A stretch of 64,000 nt of DNA from GH45 sp046704385 (GCA_046704385.1 JBJKSB010000076.1:1-64000); one strand, 5' to 3'; counted from the stretch's first letter, positions 16,959-26,809 are shown. Program-made: numbers and translations. Notes: a model not told the origin generated them from the sequence alone.

Positions 16959-17954
16959 TTAAGGTACATTTCTAAGAATTGTGTTACGGGTTAAAACTTC
17001 CGCAAATAACAACACTGCTCCAATAATTACCCAAATAAGGTACTCTTCATTCTTTTTGCTGTATTCTTTCACTTCAATCTTCGATTTCTCGAGTTTATCA
17101 ATTTCCTGGTAAACCTGTTCAAGCCGTTTATTGTCGGTGGCCCTGAAATACTTACCATCGGTCAGATGGGCAATCTGTGTCAATACGTCTTCATCAATTT
17201 CAACATCCATTTGCTGGTATCGTTTCTGTCCGAACATATCGATAACCGGATAAGGAGCCTTACCCTCCGAACCTACACCAATAGTATAAACTCTAATTCC
17301 CAATGTTTTGGCAATTTCGGCCGCCGTAAGCGGTGGAATTTCACCCTGGTTGTTAACTCCGTCGGTCATTAAAATAATCACTTTGCTTTTTGCTGTGCTT
17401 TCTTTTAAACGACTAACGGCATTTGCCAGTCCTAAGCCAATGGCCGTCCCATCTTCAATCATACCCTGCTTTACATCGTTAATCAGGTTGATTAACACAG
17501 CATGGTCGGTAGTAAGCGGACATTGTGTAAAGCTTTCACCTGAGAATACCACTAAGCCAATTCGGTCGTTAGGCCTACCCGAAATAAACTTAATAGCGTC
17601 AGCTTTTGCAGCCTCCAACCGGTTGGGTTTAAAATCCTCGGCAAGCATACTTCCTGAAATATCGAGCGCAATTACAATATCGATACCATCGGTTGAAGTA
17701 TTGCTCCAGTTATCGGTTGATTGCGGCCGGGCCAGCGCAATTATCAAAGCAGCCAGTGCCAGGTTACGCAGAATTACAGGTAAGTGCCGCAGGTAATATT
17801 TGTATGTTTTGGGTACTTTTGCAAATCCCTTAATTGATGATAACCTTATTGATGCCTGTAAGGTGCTTTGTTTCCAAATATACCAGCCAATCATTGGTAT
17901 AAGCAACAAAAGCAGATACAACAGGTTAGGGTTATGAAATGTTATATTTTCCAT
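16959..17954 (-). CDS. batA: BatA: von Willebrand factor A membrane protein
   Basis: A 331-residue protein of the same design as batB: N-terminal helices (LLYLLLLLIPMIGWYIW and a second near residue 60), MIDAS DISGS (ALDISGSMLAEDFKPNRLEAAK), TDGVNNQGEIPP, and a C-terminal helix. The MLAEDxxPNRLExAK block is shared with batB and marks a gene duplication. It follows the BatD-like gene with a seven-base gap, so translational coupling is likely. Confidence 0.92.
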   Translation of the reverse strand: MENITFHNPNLLYLLLLLIPMIGWYIWKQSTLQASIRLSSIKGFAKVPKTYKYYLRHLPVILRNLALAALIIALARPQSTDNWSNTSTDGIDIVIALDISGSMLAEDFKPNRLEAAKADAIKFISGRPNDRIGLVVFSGESFTQCPLTTDHAVLINLINDVKQGMIEDGTAIGLGLANAVSRLKESTAKSKVIILMTDGVNNQGEIPPLTAAEIAKTLGIRVYTIGVGSEGKAPYPVIDMFGQKRYQQMDVEIDEDVLTQIAHLTDGKYFRATDNKRLEQVYQEIDKLEKSKIEVKEYSKKNEEYLIWVIIGAVLLFAEVLTRNTILRNVP

Positions 17955-17961
17955 TTATTAA

Positions 17962-18981
17962 TTACTTTTTATCAGACTCAACAATATCTATCTCCGAATC
18001 TACAACTTCAACATTTTCATCCTCGTCGCGCAATGCTTCAACCAATTTGGTTTTACTTACAAACCGATACGCAAAATTCATACTCTGCTCATTTTCATCG
18101 GCTTGTGGTTCTGCTTTGGCAAATTTCACAAAGTCGGCACTCACTAATAAATTCTGCAAATCATCTTTAATTTCTTTTTCCAGATCACCGCTAAGGCGAA
18201 ATGACTCCATTATTTCATCAGTGGTACTTTCCATAGCCAAAATGGCAAACCTGTCTTCAATATATTTTCTTAAAACTTCGGTAAGTTGGGAATAATACTC
18301 CTTGACAAGCCCTTTCTGCCAAAGCTTTTGTTCCTTTAACAGATCGAGATCGCGGAAAGCAATAATATGCGCCGGTTCTTTGGGTTTTTCCCGTTTTACA
18401 AAAATCGGTTCCTTTTTTACAAACCTGAAATAGATTAAAATACCAAGAGCAATTATCAGCAAAATACCCAGCCCGTAACCAATGAAGGGAAGAATTTCCC
18501 GAAAGGTAATCGGCGCATCGATAGGTGGCTTAATATCGGCAATAGCATTGGCATGAGTGGTATCAATCTTCATGGTTTGTACCCCAAAATAAATAGGGCG
18601 CGATTGAAGTGTATCAATCCTGCCCGATTTTGGAAAACCAATCGTAAAATTAAGTGGCGGAATAGCATACCAGCCACTATCGAAACAGGTTACCAGATAT
18701 TTCTGACTGATTTTTAATCCATGATCGGTTTTAACAGTATCAATATCAGAAATATTCAGTATCTCGAGTTTATTAATTATGGTATCTGAAAAAATTGGCA
18801 TACCAACCAGCAGTGAGTCCGGGAATGTAGCTTCTAATACCACATTAGTCTGGTCGCCTATTAACATCATACTGGTATCCATCCTGGCTTGCACGGTAAC
18901 CTGTGCCTTTACTGATGAAAACGGAATTATAATTATTAAAAAAACTATTAGCGCTCCAGATATATTCCACTTAAGTCCCAT
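17962..18981 (-). CDS. Membrane protein of the moxR-bat operon, BatD-like
   Basis: A 339-residue protein: signal peptide (to SSVKAQ), a periplasmic beta domain (VTVQARMDTSMMLIGDQTNVVLEATFP, recalling the BatD opening), one membrane helix (about 168-190) and a long cytoplasmic alpha-helical tail (KLWQKGLVKEYYSQLTEVLRKYIEDRF) of the DUF4381 type. In moxR operons this position commonly holds such a protein. The acidic C-terminus (EDENVEVVDSEIDIVESDKK) is unusual. Role unknown, presumably with BatA/B. Confidence 0.7.
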   Translation of the reverse strand: MGLKWNISGALIVFLIIIIPFSSVKAQVTVQARMDTSMMLIGDQTNVVLEATFPDSLLVGMPIFSDTIINKLEILNISDIDTVKTDHGLKISQKYLVTCFDSGWYAIPPLNFTIGFPKSGRIDTLQSRPIYFGVQTMKIDTTHANAIADIKPPIDAPITFREILPFIGYGLGILLIIALGILIYFRFVKKEPIFVKREKPKEPAHIIAFRDLDLLKEQKLWQKGLVKEYYSQLTEVLRKYIEDRFAILAMESTTDEIMESFRLSGDLEKEIKDDLQNLLVSADFVKFAKAEPQADENEQSMNFAYRFVSKTKLVEALRDEDENVEVVDSEIDIVESDKK

Positions 18982-19040
18982 ATAATCAATCCTTAATAAT
19001 TTTAACGGTATACAAATTCGCCATTATTTTGACTTTAAAA

Positions 19041-19910
19041 TCAGGCACCTCTGTGTTTAAACAGATAAATTAATGGCTTAATATAATCTTCGCCGGTAGC
19101 CACCGAAGCATAATCAACCCCACTCACCTTGAATGTTTGTTCAAGATTGGCCGTATGATTCTGCCACCACTCAGCATATGTATTTCGAACCCTTCGGTTT
19201 GCTGTATCAACCCATTGATAAGTACCGGTTTCAGCATCAAGCATTTTCACCAAACCCATATTAGGGATACTGGTTTCACGCTGGTCGTATACTCTCAAGC
19301 CAACAATGTCGTGTTTGCGATTGGCAATAGTAAGTGCGCTCTTAAAATCATTATCGATAAAGTCGGATAGCACAAAACCAATTGATCTTTTCTTAATAGC
19401 GTTGGTGAGAAACTCCAGAGCCCCCGCAATATTGGTTTTTTTGCTTTCAGGTTCAAAATCAAGCAGTTCTTTAATGATCCTCAGGATGTGTTTACGCCCT
19501 TTTTGTGGTGGAATAAATTTCTCGATTTTATCGCTGAAAAGTATCACCCCGATTTTATCGTTATTATTGATGGCAGAAAAAGACAACACAGCAGCAATCT
19601 CAGTCATTAATTCCTGCTTATACTGGCTGTGTGTTCCAAAATTCTTCGATCCGCTGACATCAACCAGTAACATAACAGTCAATTCCCGCTCTTCCTCAAA
19701 TATTTTAACGTAAGGATGGTTAAACCGTGCAGTTACATTCCAATCCACATCACGAATGGCATCCCCATACTGATATTCACGTACCTCACTGAATGTCATA
19801 CCCTTGCCTTTAAATGCACTATGATATTCACCGGCAAAAATCTGGTTTGACAGCCCGCGGGTTTTTATTTCAATATGTCTTACTTTTTTTAATAATTCTG
19901 AAGTTTCCAT
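19041..19910 (-). CDS. DUF58 domain protein (VWA-like)
   Basis: A 289-residue soluble protein carrying the DUF58 signature: SGEYHSAFKGKGMTFSEVREYQYGDAIRDVDWNVTARF is represented by GEYHSAFKG, VREYQYGD and DWNVTA. A VWA fold follows with MIDAS-like DVSGS (LLVDVSGSKNF). Nearly all moxR-type ATPase genes have a DUF58 partner; here it follows moxR in the operon. It is thought to be a substrate or adaptor of the ATPase. Confidence 0.92.
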   Translation of the reverse strand: METSELLKKVRHIEIKTRGLSNQIFAGEYHSAFKGKGMTFSEVREYQYGDAIRDVDWNVTARFNHPYVKIFEEERELTVMLLVDVSGSKNFGTHSQYKQELMTEIAAVLSFSAINNNDKIGVILFSDKIEKFIPPQKGRKHILRIIKELLDFEPESKKTNIAGALEFLTNAIKKRSIGFVLSDFIDNDFKSALTIANRKHDIVGLRVYDQRETSIPNMGLVKMLDAETGTYQWVDTANRRVRNTYAEWWQNHTANLEQTFKVSGVDYASVATGEDYIKPLIYLFKHRGA

Positions 19911-20026
19911 TCTTTAAGATTTTTAGATTTTTGATATTAGACCTTAGATAGTAGACTTTGGACTTTATGCTTTACAGGCATCAAAAAAACCAGTCTAAAT
20001 TCTAATTTCTTTCGTCTTAAAATCTA

Positions 20027-21022
20027 CTACGGTACTTCAACCGTATTCAGAATTTCGTTGATAATATCTTCAGAAGTCATATTTTCAGCTTCGGCCTGGT
20101 ATGTTAAACCAATGCGGTGACGCAGTACATCGTGACAAACCGCACGAATATCCTCAGGAATTACATAACCCCTGCGTTTTACGAATGCGTATGCTTTGGC
20201 TGCTTTTGACAAGTTGATACTTGCTCTTGGTGAACCTCCAAAACTGATCATTTCCTTTAAATGATTCAGACCATAGTCTTCAGGATAACGCGTAGCAAAT
20301 ACAATATCAACAATGTATTTTTCAATCTTTTCATCCATGTAAACTTCTTTCACGACCTCACGTGCAGTGATAATATCCTGTGTTTTAAGAATGGTAGCCG
20401 GCTCCGGGAAATTTTTAGCAATATTTTCACGAACAATCTGAATTTCTTCTTCTTTTTTCGGATAGTTAATCACCACTTTCAACATAAACCTGTCAACCTG
20501 TGCTTCAGGCAGTGGATAAGTACCTTCCTGTTCAATCGGGTTTTGAGTAGCCAACACCAGGAACGGTTTTTCCAGCGTAAAAGTATGGTCACCAATGGTT
20601 ACCTGTTTTTCCTGCATAGCCTCCAACAAGGCACTTTGCACTTTTGCCGGGGCACGGTTAATTTCATCGGCCAATACAAAATTATTAAAAATAGGACCTT
20701 TTTTTACCTGGAATTCCTCCTTTTTCTGACTGTAAATCATGGTACCGATTACGTCTGCAGGCAACAGATCGGGTGTAAACTGAATGCGGCTAAAACCGGC
20801 ATCTACTGTTTTGGCCAGTGTATTAATGGCCAGTGTTTTTGCCAAACCCGGCAAACCTTCCAGAAGCACGTGACCGTCAGATAACAGCCCAATTAACAAA
20901 CTTTCAATTAAATGCTTTTGGCCTACAATAACCTTGTTCATCTCGATATTGATCAGGTCAACAAAAGCACTTTCCCTTTGAATTCGCTCGTTAAGCTCTT
21001 TAATATCAACAACTTCGCTCAT
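20027..21022 (-). CDS. moxR: MoxR-family AAA+ ATPase
   Basis: A 331-residue AAA+ ATPase of the MoxR group. Walker A is GLPGLAKT, Walker B LADEINRAP, sensor 1 ATQNP, and the arginine/sensor 2 region GGSPRASINLSKAAKA is conserved. MoxR proteins act as chaperone-like ATPases that load or activate VWA proteins; DUF58, BatA and BatB follow in the same operon. The 116-base gap to the DUF58 gene holds TAGAC-type simple repeats and no terminator. Upstream lies an operator-like array. Confidence 0.93.
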   Translation of the reverse strand: MSEVVDIKELNERIQRESAFVDLINIEMNKVIVGQKHLIESLLIGLLSDGHVLLEGLPGLAKTLAINTLAKTVDAGFSRIQFTPDLLPADVIGTMIYSQKKEEFQVKKGPIFNNFVLADEINRAPAKVQSALLEAMQEKQVTIGDHTFTLEKPFLVLATQNPIEQEGTYPLPEAQVDRFMLKVVINYPKKEEEIQIVRENIAKNFPEPATILKTQDIITAREVVKEVYMDEKIEKYIVDIVFATRYPEDYGLNHLKEMISFGGSPRASINLSKAAKAYAFVKRRGYVIPEDIRAVCHDVLRHRIGLTYQAEAENMTSEDIINEILNTVEVP

Positions 21023-21059
21023 ATCTTATTAGTTTTCGTTATTTCTTAAAATCAATTTT

Positions 21060-21067
21060 CAAATTTA
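21060..21067 (-). promoter_or_regulatory. Candidate -7 element of moxR
   Basis: TAAATTTG on the minus strand fits TAnnTTTG, 38 bases before the moxR ATG. The nearest TTTG is only 14 bases further, too close for consensus. Confidence 0.3.
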
Positions 21068-21128
21068 TCAATAACTGTACCCAAAACTTTTTGGTCATGC
21101 GAATATTGCCAATTTTTGGCATATCTCA

Positions 21129-21171
21129 TTAAAGATTAACAATCTTTAACTCGCTTTAACATTTCTTTAAC
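21129..21171. promoter_or_regulatory. Phased TTAAC direct repeats upstream of moxR
   Basis: TTAAC occurs at 21136, 21146, 21156 and 21167, i.e. at 10, 10 and 11 base intervals, so all four face one side of the helix. The first two copies also form a TTAAAGATT / AATCTTTAA inverted repeat (21129-21149). Such direct repeats are the binding pattern of OmpR/PhoB-type regulators. The regulator is unknown. Confidence 0.5.
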
Positions 21172-21321
21172 GTGTGTGTCATAGGGTACTGCAAAATTGT
21201 CACCGGGTACAGTTATATTTTTGATGCGAATATAACAATAGTAAAAGAGAATTTAAAAAGAGTTTTTGGATAGAATCGGATTAAACAGAATCAAAGAATA
21301 AAGAAAATTTCTAAAGTTGAT

Positions 21322-21480
21322 TATACCCTCGGCAAGCCTGTTGGGTATCGCCAACTTTTTTTCAGCTTTCACTGAAAATCAAATTTTCTTTATTTTACCC
21401 TTCCGACATTTGTCGGGATCTCCCCTAAAATCAAGGGAGAAAAAGAGGAACACCGAGGCAAGCCTTCGAAGAATTCTTTA
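21322..21480. repeat. Intergenic hairpin-rich element (dispersed family, copy A)
   Basis: Contains CCGACATTTGTCGG (21403-21416) and CTCCC...GGGAG arms. Similar fragments lie at about 25375-25490 and 36480-36660. Non-coding, degenerate; origin unknown. Confidence 0.4.
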
Positions 21481-21483
21481 ATT

Positions 21484-21513
21484 AAAAAAAAGCCGGACTC
21501 AATGAATCCGGCT
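21484..21513 (-). terminator. Terminator of the Ig-like T9SS protein gene
   Basis: AGCCGGA / TCCGGCT stem, with T tract on the minus strand. The same stem sequence is used at 12387-12409. Confidence 0.8.
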
Positions 21514-21539
21514 TTTAAGCTTTCAGAAAACGGTATTCA

Positions 21540-24461
21540 CTATTCTTTCTCTAAACGGTATGTCCTCTCTCCGCTTTCTGTACTAACTTGAAGCAAATAT
21601 ATTCCCTTTGCCAGATCGGCAATATTAATACTTACAAAATCATTATTGCTTTTTATTGTTTTAATTGATTTTCCACTGATATCACACAAATGGATTGAAT
21701 TAATCACGATATCTGATTTAATGTTAATTACATTGTGAGTCGGGTTGGGATAAAGATTAACAGTAATGTTTTTAATCTCGTTAATAGCTGTTAAAGTAAT
21801 GGTTACGGTAGCTTTATTACTTTCAACGGTACCACACAAACCATTAACTTCAACGGAATATTGACCATCGTTATCGCCTGTTACATTTTCTATTTTTAAT
21901 GTGTCGGAAACCTGGTTGTCCAAGGCATTATCATTAAATTTCCACTGATAGGATAAATCGCCTGCACCTTCAGCTGCTACAGCAAGTTCAAGAGTTTCAC
22001 CAGCCTTAAGAGAAACATCAGTAGGTTGTTCAACAATGTCAGTTGCGGGTAAAACCTCAACATTGGCTACATTTAATGTAGTATCCTGACAGTCGCCCGT
22101 AACATTTATGCTATATGCCCCGGCATTTGATGAGGCAAGCGATGCAATATTATATACACTATCGCTGGCTCCTTCAATAATTGAATCGTTTAGGTACCAT
22201 TGAAATGCTATTGAGCCTTCAGTTGCAGCTGAGACTTTTAACTGTTGATCAGTGGCTGCACAAGCAGAAATATCGCCTGAAATATTTGTGATGGTGTATG
22301 GATGCCCGATGGTGAACGAAACTGTATCAGTGTTTAAACTACCACAACGACCTTTAATTTGGGCATAATACAAACCTGTATTGTCGGATGAAAATGCAGG
22401 AATCGTATAAGTCAGGGTATCAAATTGTGTATCGAATGAATACGGATACGCAATAGAATTGAAATTAATACTATCGTGAGCAAAGTATAAATATAATCCA
22501 CAATTACCTGAATTATAATTAAAAGCAGAACCATCGGATTCGGTTGCAATAACTTGTTTTTGCAGCTCTACACCGTCACAGCCTTTAGCATCAACAAATT
22601 CATTTTTTACCAAAACCGGCATACCCAGGGTATCAAGCTTTAATGTATCACTTGTTACAGCTACTGCACATTGTCCGCCGAAAAGGGTGACATAATAATT
22701 TCCGATTTTGCTTGTATCTACAAAACTAATTAAAAGCTCTTCGCCTTGTAAAGCATAATCCCTGTTGGCTGCAATATCTATAGGTTCATTATTATAATAC
22801 CAGATCATGGAATCGCATTGAATTCCTCCCCTGTTAGTTTTAAGTGCATTTATCGTTATTATTCCCTGTCCTCCCGGACATGGATTCTGAATTGTTGCAG
22901 CCCCTAAAAATTCAGGCATTCCTGTTTTATTCAGATAGGTTGTGAATGTTTTTGTATGTTGTGTTTTATCGGTGGTGGATACTACGGCATAATAATTATC
23001 ATCTTGCATTGAGTATTCAAAAATATAGGCGCTATCGGTAGCTCCATCAATAATTTCACCGTTTTTATACCACTGGATTTGAGCACTGTCAACAGTTTCA
23101 ATTGCCAGTGTATCGGTAGTTCCCGGGCATCTGGTGGTTTGTGTCATGGATAATTTACCGATTATTCCGCTAACATATTTATCCAGCGCATAAATATGAT
23201 TGCCTTCGCGAACTAAATTAATGTCGTCTACATAACCTTGATCAAATCCATATAAAGGAACTATAGAGTCACCTTTGTCTTTATACAAACTGGAAGGTAC
23301 CATATAATTATAGCTTGCAGAAATCTCGAAACTAAAATAGGCTTCACCTTCAAACTCTTTAAAATGAGGGGCGTATCCATAATGTTTCATAGCTTTAAGT
23401 GTAGTCCCGTCCCAGCGATAAATCACATCAGATGCACCACCTATGGAAGTAAAATATACTATACTGTCAACAACACCAACAACACTTTTAGGTTTAATTG
23501 CTGTTCCATTTAAATCAGTGGGTGCATACATAACTTTTACAACATTATCTGATTGTACTCCGTAAACAGTATCATTTTTAAGGGTACAAATAATATGTGT
23601 ATCAACATATTGTAAGTCACCATACTCTTTACTTATGCTGAATTGTTTTTTCATGGTTCTGTACAGAATCCCTCCCAAACGAGCTGTGTCCTCTCCGGTA
23701 AATGAATTTACAGCATATTGAGCACTATCTTCATAGCATAAAATCATCTGATTATTGTCCTGGCTAAGTATTTTATTTAATGTTAATCCGGTGTAATTTA
23801 ATGAATCATAAAATATTACACCTGAACCAATTGATGGCTCAGCAGGCCCAGAAGCACTCATATCCCAATAACCCAGATTTGTTCCAACAGACATTAATAA
23901 GTTTTTAAACAGGAATCCGTATCCAATTTCATCATACATACCACTGGAACTTAGTATATAGGTCATGTTTTTTTGGCCGTCCTTGCCATCATAATAGCAA
24001 ACCCCTTTTGAAATATTGACCCCGTCTACCGAAATATCCCGTACCTGGAAATAATACGTTCCGTCCACAAAAAGAGATTTTCCAAGGAATCCATATTCAC
24101 TGCCAAACAAATTTGATGAAGATGAATAAGCCATATAAGCATGTTTTACGCCGGCATCAGTATAAATAAGTGCCCCGTACCCATCCGTATCAGTACCGTT
24201 CGATGAAGTAGAAACCCTATTAACAACCCGGGTAACCACTGTATTGCCAAAGCAATTAGCTATATCACCAATTAAGGTTTCATCAACAGGTTGTAAAATT
24301 CCTAAATCGTTATTAGGTAAACACCTTTGACCGTTGTACAAATAATAATTTGATTCCGGAATCTTTTGATAATCACCAATCTTTTGAAAAAGTTGGCCGA
24401 ATGTTGTCAGGCCTACCATCATAAGACCTGCAAAGAAGAGAGTAAATTTTTTATTCCTCAT
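21540..24461 (-). CDS. Secreted Ig-like protein with T9SS type A sorting domain
   Basis: A protein of about 973 residues: signal peptide (to TTFGQ), an N-terminal region of beta-propeller-like segments (YFQVRDISVDG, VYGVQSDNVV), then several immunoglobulin-like units of about 85-110 residues, each ending in Gly-x-Tyr with a Cys (QWYKNGEIIDGATDSAYIFE; FQWYLNDSIIEGASDSVYNIA; YQWKFNDNALDNQVSDTLKIE). The C-terminus (LYPNPTHNVINIKSD... GIYLLQVSTESG) is a T9SS type A domain, which is cleaved on export across the outer membrane. A start two codons upstream is equally possible. Ligand unknown; surface adhesion is a guess. Confidence 0.85.
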   Translation of the reverse strand: MRNKKFTLFFAGLMMVGLTTFGQLFQKIGDYQKIPESNYYLYNGQRCLPNNDLGILQPVDETLIGDIANCFGNTVVTRVVNRVSTSSNGTDTDGYGALIYTDAGVKHAYMAYSSSSNLFGSEYGFLGKSLFVDGTYYFQVRDISVDGVNISKGVCYYDGKDGQKNMTYILSSSGMYDEIGYGFLFKNLLMSVGTNLGYWDMSASGPAEPSIGSGVIFYDSLNYTGLTLNKILSQDNNQMILCYEDSAQYAVNSFTGEDTARLGGILYRTMKKQFSISKEYGDLQYVDTHIICTLKNDTVYGVQSDNVVKVMYAPTDLNGTAIKPKSVVGVVDSIVYFTSIGGASDVIYRWDGTTLKAMKHYGYAPHFKEFEGEAYFSFEISASYNYMVPSSLYKDKGDSIVPLYGFDQGYVDDINLVREGNHIYALDKYVSGIIGKLSMTQTTRCPGTTDTLAIETVDSAQIQWYKNGEIIDGATDSAYIFEYSMQDDNYYAVVSTTDKTQHTKTFTTYLNKTGMPEFLGAATIQNPCPGGQGIITINALKTNRGGIQCDSMIWYYNNEPIDIAANRDYALQGEELLISFVDTSKIGNYYVTLFGGQCAVAVTSDTLKLDTLGMPVLVKNEFVDAKGCDGVELQKQVIATESDGSAFNYNSGNCGLYLYFAHDSINFNSIAYPYSFDTQFDTLTYTIPAFSSDNTGLYYAQIKGRCGSLNTDTVSFTIGHPYTITNISGDISACAATDQQLKVSAATEGSIAFQWYLNDSIIEGASDSVYNIASLASSNAGAYSINVTGDCQDTTLNVANVEVLPATDIVEQPTDVSLKAGETLELAVAAEGAGDLSYQWKFNDNALDNQVSDTLKIENVTGDNDGQYSVEVNGLCGTVESNKATVTITLTAINEIKNITVNLYPNPTHNVINIKSDIVINSIHLCDISGKSIKTIKSNNDFVSINIADLAKGIYLLQVSTESGERTYRLEKE

Positions 24462-24614
24462 AATCATTTAATTTTTGGGATTTAGATTTTGTTACTTTAT
24501 TATTTAGTTGCATTAGTGAGGGTTTTTTGAAAAATAAAATGCACTTTTTGCAGTTTTTTTTTGTTTATTTAGGTTGATACTATTTGTATTACTTATCACA
24601 ATTTAAAATAAAGG

Positions 24615-25364
24615 ATGACCCGATATTTTATACAACTGGATTACAACGGAAGTGCCTTTCACGGATGGCAGATTCAACCTAACGGAATCACCGTACAGGA
24701 ATGGATCAATAATGCCCTGTCGAAGATTCTTAAGGAGGAGATTAATGTAATTGGTTGCGGCAGAACCGACACCGGGGTACACGCCCGTAATTTTATCGCT
24801 CATTTTGATTCTGCTAAAAACGATTTGCACCTAAAACCTAATTTTGTTTTTAAACTTAACCGTTTTCTTCCAAAAGAAATTTGTATCCATGCCCTTTTTA
24901 AGATGCAAAATGAAGCACACTCAAGGTTTGATGCAAGTTCAAGGACTTATAAATATTACCTGTCGAGAGCAAAAGACCCGTTTCTGTATATGTACCGTGC
25001 AGTACTACAAAGTGAATTGGATATTACGCTTATGAACCAGGCTGCCCAAAAGCTTTTTGATTATACTGATTTCACAAGCTTCAGCAAAGTGGATACCGAT
25101 GTAAAAACCAACAACTGTATAATAATGGAAGCTCATTGGGAATTGAATGACGAAGCACTGGTTTTTACCATCAAAGCCGACCGTTTTTTGCGCAATATGG
25201 TGCGGGCTATTGTTGGAACGCTACTTAATGTTGGCAAAGGAAAAATATCTATTGGTGAATTCTGTGAAATTATTGAAGCTAAAGACCGCCGGAAGGCCGG
25301 TCCTTCGGCCCCGGCACAGGGATTGTTTTTGGAAAAGGTTGAGTATTCTTACCCGTTTCAATAA
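24615..25364 (+). CDS. truA: tRNA pseudouridine(38-40) synthase TruA
   Basis: A 249-residue TruA protein at normal length. It opens RYFIQLDYNGSAFHGWQIQP, has the catalytic Asp52 in CGRTDTGVHA, then FDASSRTYKYYL and the C-terminal FLRNMVRAIVGTLLNVGKG block. It isomerises uridine to pseudouridine at positions 38-40 of the tRNA anticodon arm. It is monocistronic, starting 153 bases from the divergent T9SS gene. Confidence 0.97.
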   Translation: MTRYFIQLDYNGSAFHGWQIQPNGITVQEWINNALSKILKEEINVIGCGRTDTGVHARNFIAHFDSAKNDLHLKPNFVFKLNRFLPKEICIHALFKMQNEAHSRFDASSRTYKYYLSRAKDPFLYMYRAVLQSELDITLMNQAAQKLFDYTDFTSFSKVDTDVKTNNCIIMEAHWELNDEALVFTIKADRFLRNMVRAIVGTLLNVGKGKISIGEFCEIIEAKDRRKAGPSAPAQGLFLEKVEYSYPFQ

Positions 25365-25374
25365 AGCAGAAAAT

Positions 25375-25490
25375 ATTCCCTCTCTGCCAAGAGAAAATGT
25401 GAAAGTTCAGTGAAATCTGAATTTGACAAAATATATGTAAAGTTTAGGCCAGGTGTTTTCCCCTGTGGAAATCCCGAAGGATAGAGCGAA
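25375..25490. repeat. Intergenic element (dispersed family, copy B)
   Basis: Non-coding stretch after truA sharing GTGTTTTCCCCTGTGGAAATC-like sequence with the copy at 36605-36630 (GTGTATTCCCCTTGGGAAATC-like) and a CCCTCTCT...AGAGAA hairpin motif. Confidence 0.35.
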
Positions 25491-25574
25491 CTTTTAAAAT
25501 AATCTGTATATTAAAGCTTTATTTGATTATTATTTATAAAAATGGATAATCATTCAACTCATAAATCTAAAACT

Positions 25575-26579
25575 ATGAAAATCAAGATTTTATTTATTCT
25601 GCTTGTGGTAGCATTTTTAATTCCTGCCACATCAAAAGCACAAAATGTATTAGCAAAACCCCAATGTGAAAAACTGGGACGGGGAGTTAATGTATTGGGT
25701 TACGACCGGGCTTTCTGGCAAGATTATAACCATGGCCGTTTTAAAGAAAGTTATTTTAAAATGATAAAGGATGCCGGTTTTTCGAATATCAGGGTTAATC
25801 TGCATGTTTTTTCACACATGGACAGTACATACACCATTGACCCGAAATGGTTGGAAACACTGGACTGGGTAGTTAAAAAAGGACTTGAAGCAAAATTAAT
25901 GGTTATTCTTGATATGCATGAATATAATGCCATGGCCGATGATCCGGTTGCTAAAAAAGAAATGTTTCTTTCGGTATGGCGACAGCTGGCTCCACGCTAT
26001 AAAGATAAACCAAATGAATTATTATTTGAATTGCTGAATGAACCCAACCGTAAGCTTACTACCGATTTATGGAATGAATACCTGGTTGAAGCGCTTAACA
26101 TAGTTCGTAAAACTAATCCCAATCGTACTGTAATAATTGGTCCGGGGAACTGGAATGGCATTGAGAGTCTGCCAACCCTTAAACTACCCGAAAATGATCA
26201 GAATATTATCGTGACGGTTCATTTTTATCACCCTATGAGTTTTACCCATCAGGGCGCTTCATGGACACCTCAGTACAAAAACAAAACCGGCATAAAATGG
26301 ATGGGAACCGATGATGAAAAAGCGCTGATTGAAAATAAACTAAAAGTGGCTGCCGATTGGTCCAAAGAAAATAACCGACCCATATTTTTAGGTGAGTTTG
26401 GGGCCTACGATAAAGGCGATATGGATTCGCGGGTGCGTTATACCTCTTTTGTTGCGAGAACTTCCGAAAAGTTAGGTTTTTCATGGGCTTACTGGCAATT
26501 TGACAGCAACTTTATTGTATATAATGTGGAGAAAGAAGCCTGGGTTGAACCTATTTTAAAGGCGTTGGTTGAAAAATAG
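25575..26579 (+). CDS. Glycoside hydrolase family 5 enzyme (endoglucanase-like)
   Basis: A 334-residue secreted enzyme with signal peptide (MKIKILFILLVVAFLIPATSKAQ). The (beta/alpha)8 family GH5 markers are present: RGVNVLGYDR, IRVNLHVF, VILDMHEYN, acid/base Glu156 in LLNEPN, HFYHP, and nucleophile Glu274 in LGEFGAY. The family cleaves beta-1,4-linked glucans or mannans; which one cannot be decided here. ATG 25575 starts the signal peptide; the frame also opens 11 codons earlier. It ends facing msrBA. No polysaccharide-utilisation (SusC/D) genes are nearby. Confidence 0.9.
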   Translation: MKIKILFILLVVAFLIPATSKAQNVLAKPQCEKLGRGVNVLGYDRAFWQDYNHGRFKESYFKMIKDAGFSNIRVNLHVFSHMDSTYTIDPKWLETLDWVVKKGLEAKLMVILDMHEYNAMADDPVAKKEMFLSVWRQLAPRYKDKPNELLFELLNEPNRKLTTDLWNEYLVEALNIVRKTNPNRTVIIGPGNWNGIESLPTLKLPENDQNIIVTVHFYHPMSFTHQGASWTPQYKNKTGIKWMGTDDEKALIENKLKVAADWSKENNRPIFLGEFGAYDKGDMDSRVRYTSFVARTSEKLGFSWAYWQFDSNFIVYNVEKEAWVEPILKALVEK

Positions 26580-26809
26580 TACCGAAATCCAATTAAAAGG
26601 AAAGGTAAAATAATTAAACTGCAGCAATATTCGTTGAATTATTGTTTTGAAATAGGGAGAATGGAAAAATTGAATATTGGAATGGTGGAAAGATGGAAAA
26701 GTTTGTAAAGTATTTTTACAAAATTCAAATATTCCAGCATTTCAATTCCAACCTGCATATTCATTATATGCTTATATGCCGTAAAATAAAACGCCTGCTT
26801 TAACTGCGG
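26580..26809. other. Convergent intergenic region
   Basis: Between GH5 and msrBA. Holds a hairpin TTTGTAAA / TTTACAAA (26702-26722), a possible terminator, and short ATGGAAA-type direct repeats. Confidence 0.4.

Noticed and set aside
19911..20026. Regulatory or terminator element between moxR and DUF58
   Set aside because: Only TAGAC-type simple sequence was seen; no hairpin or T tract.
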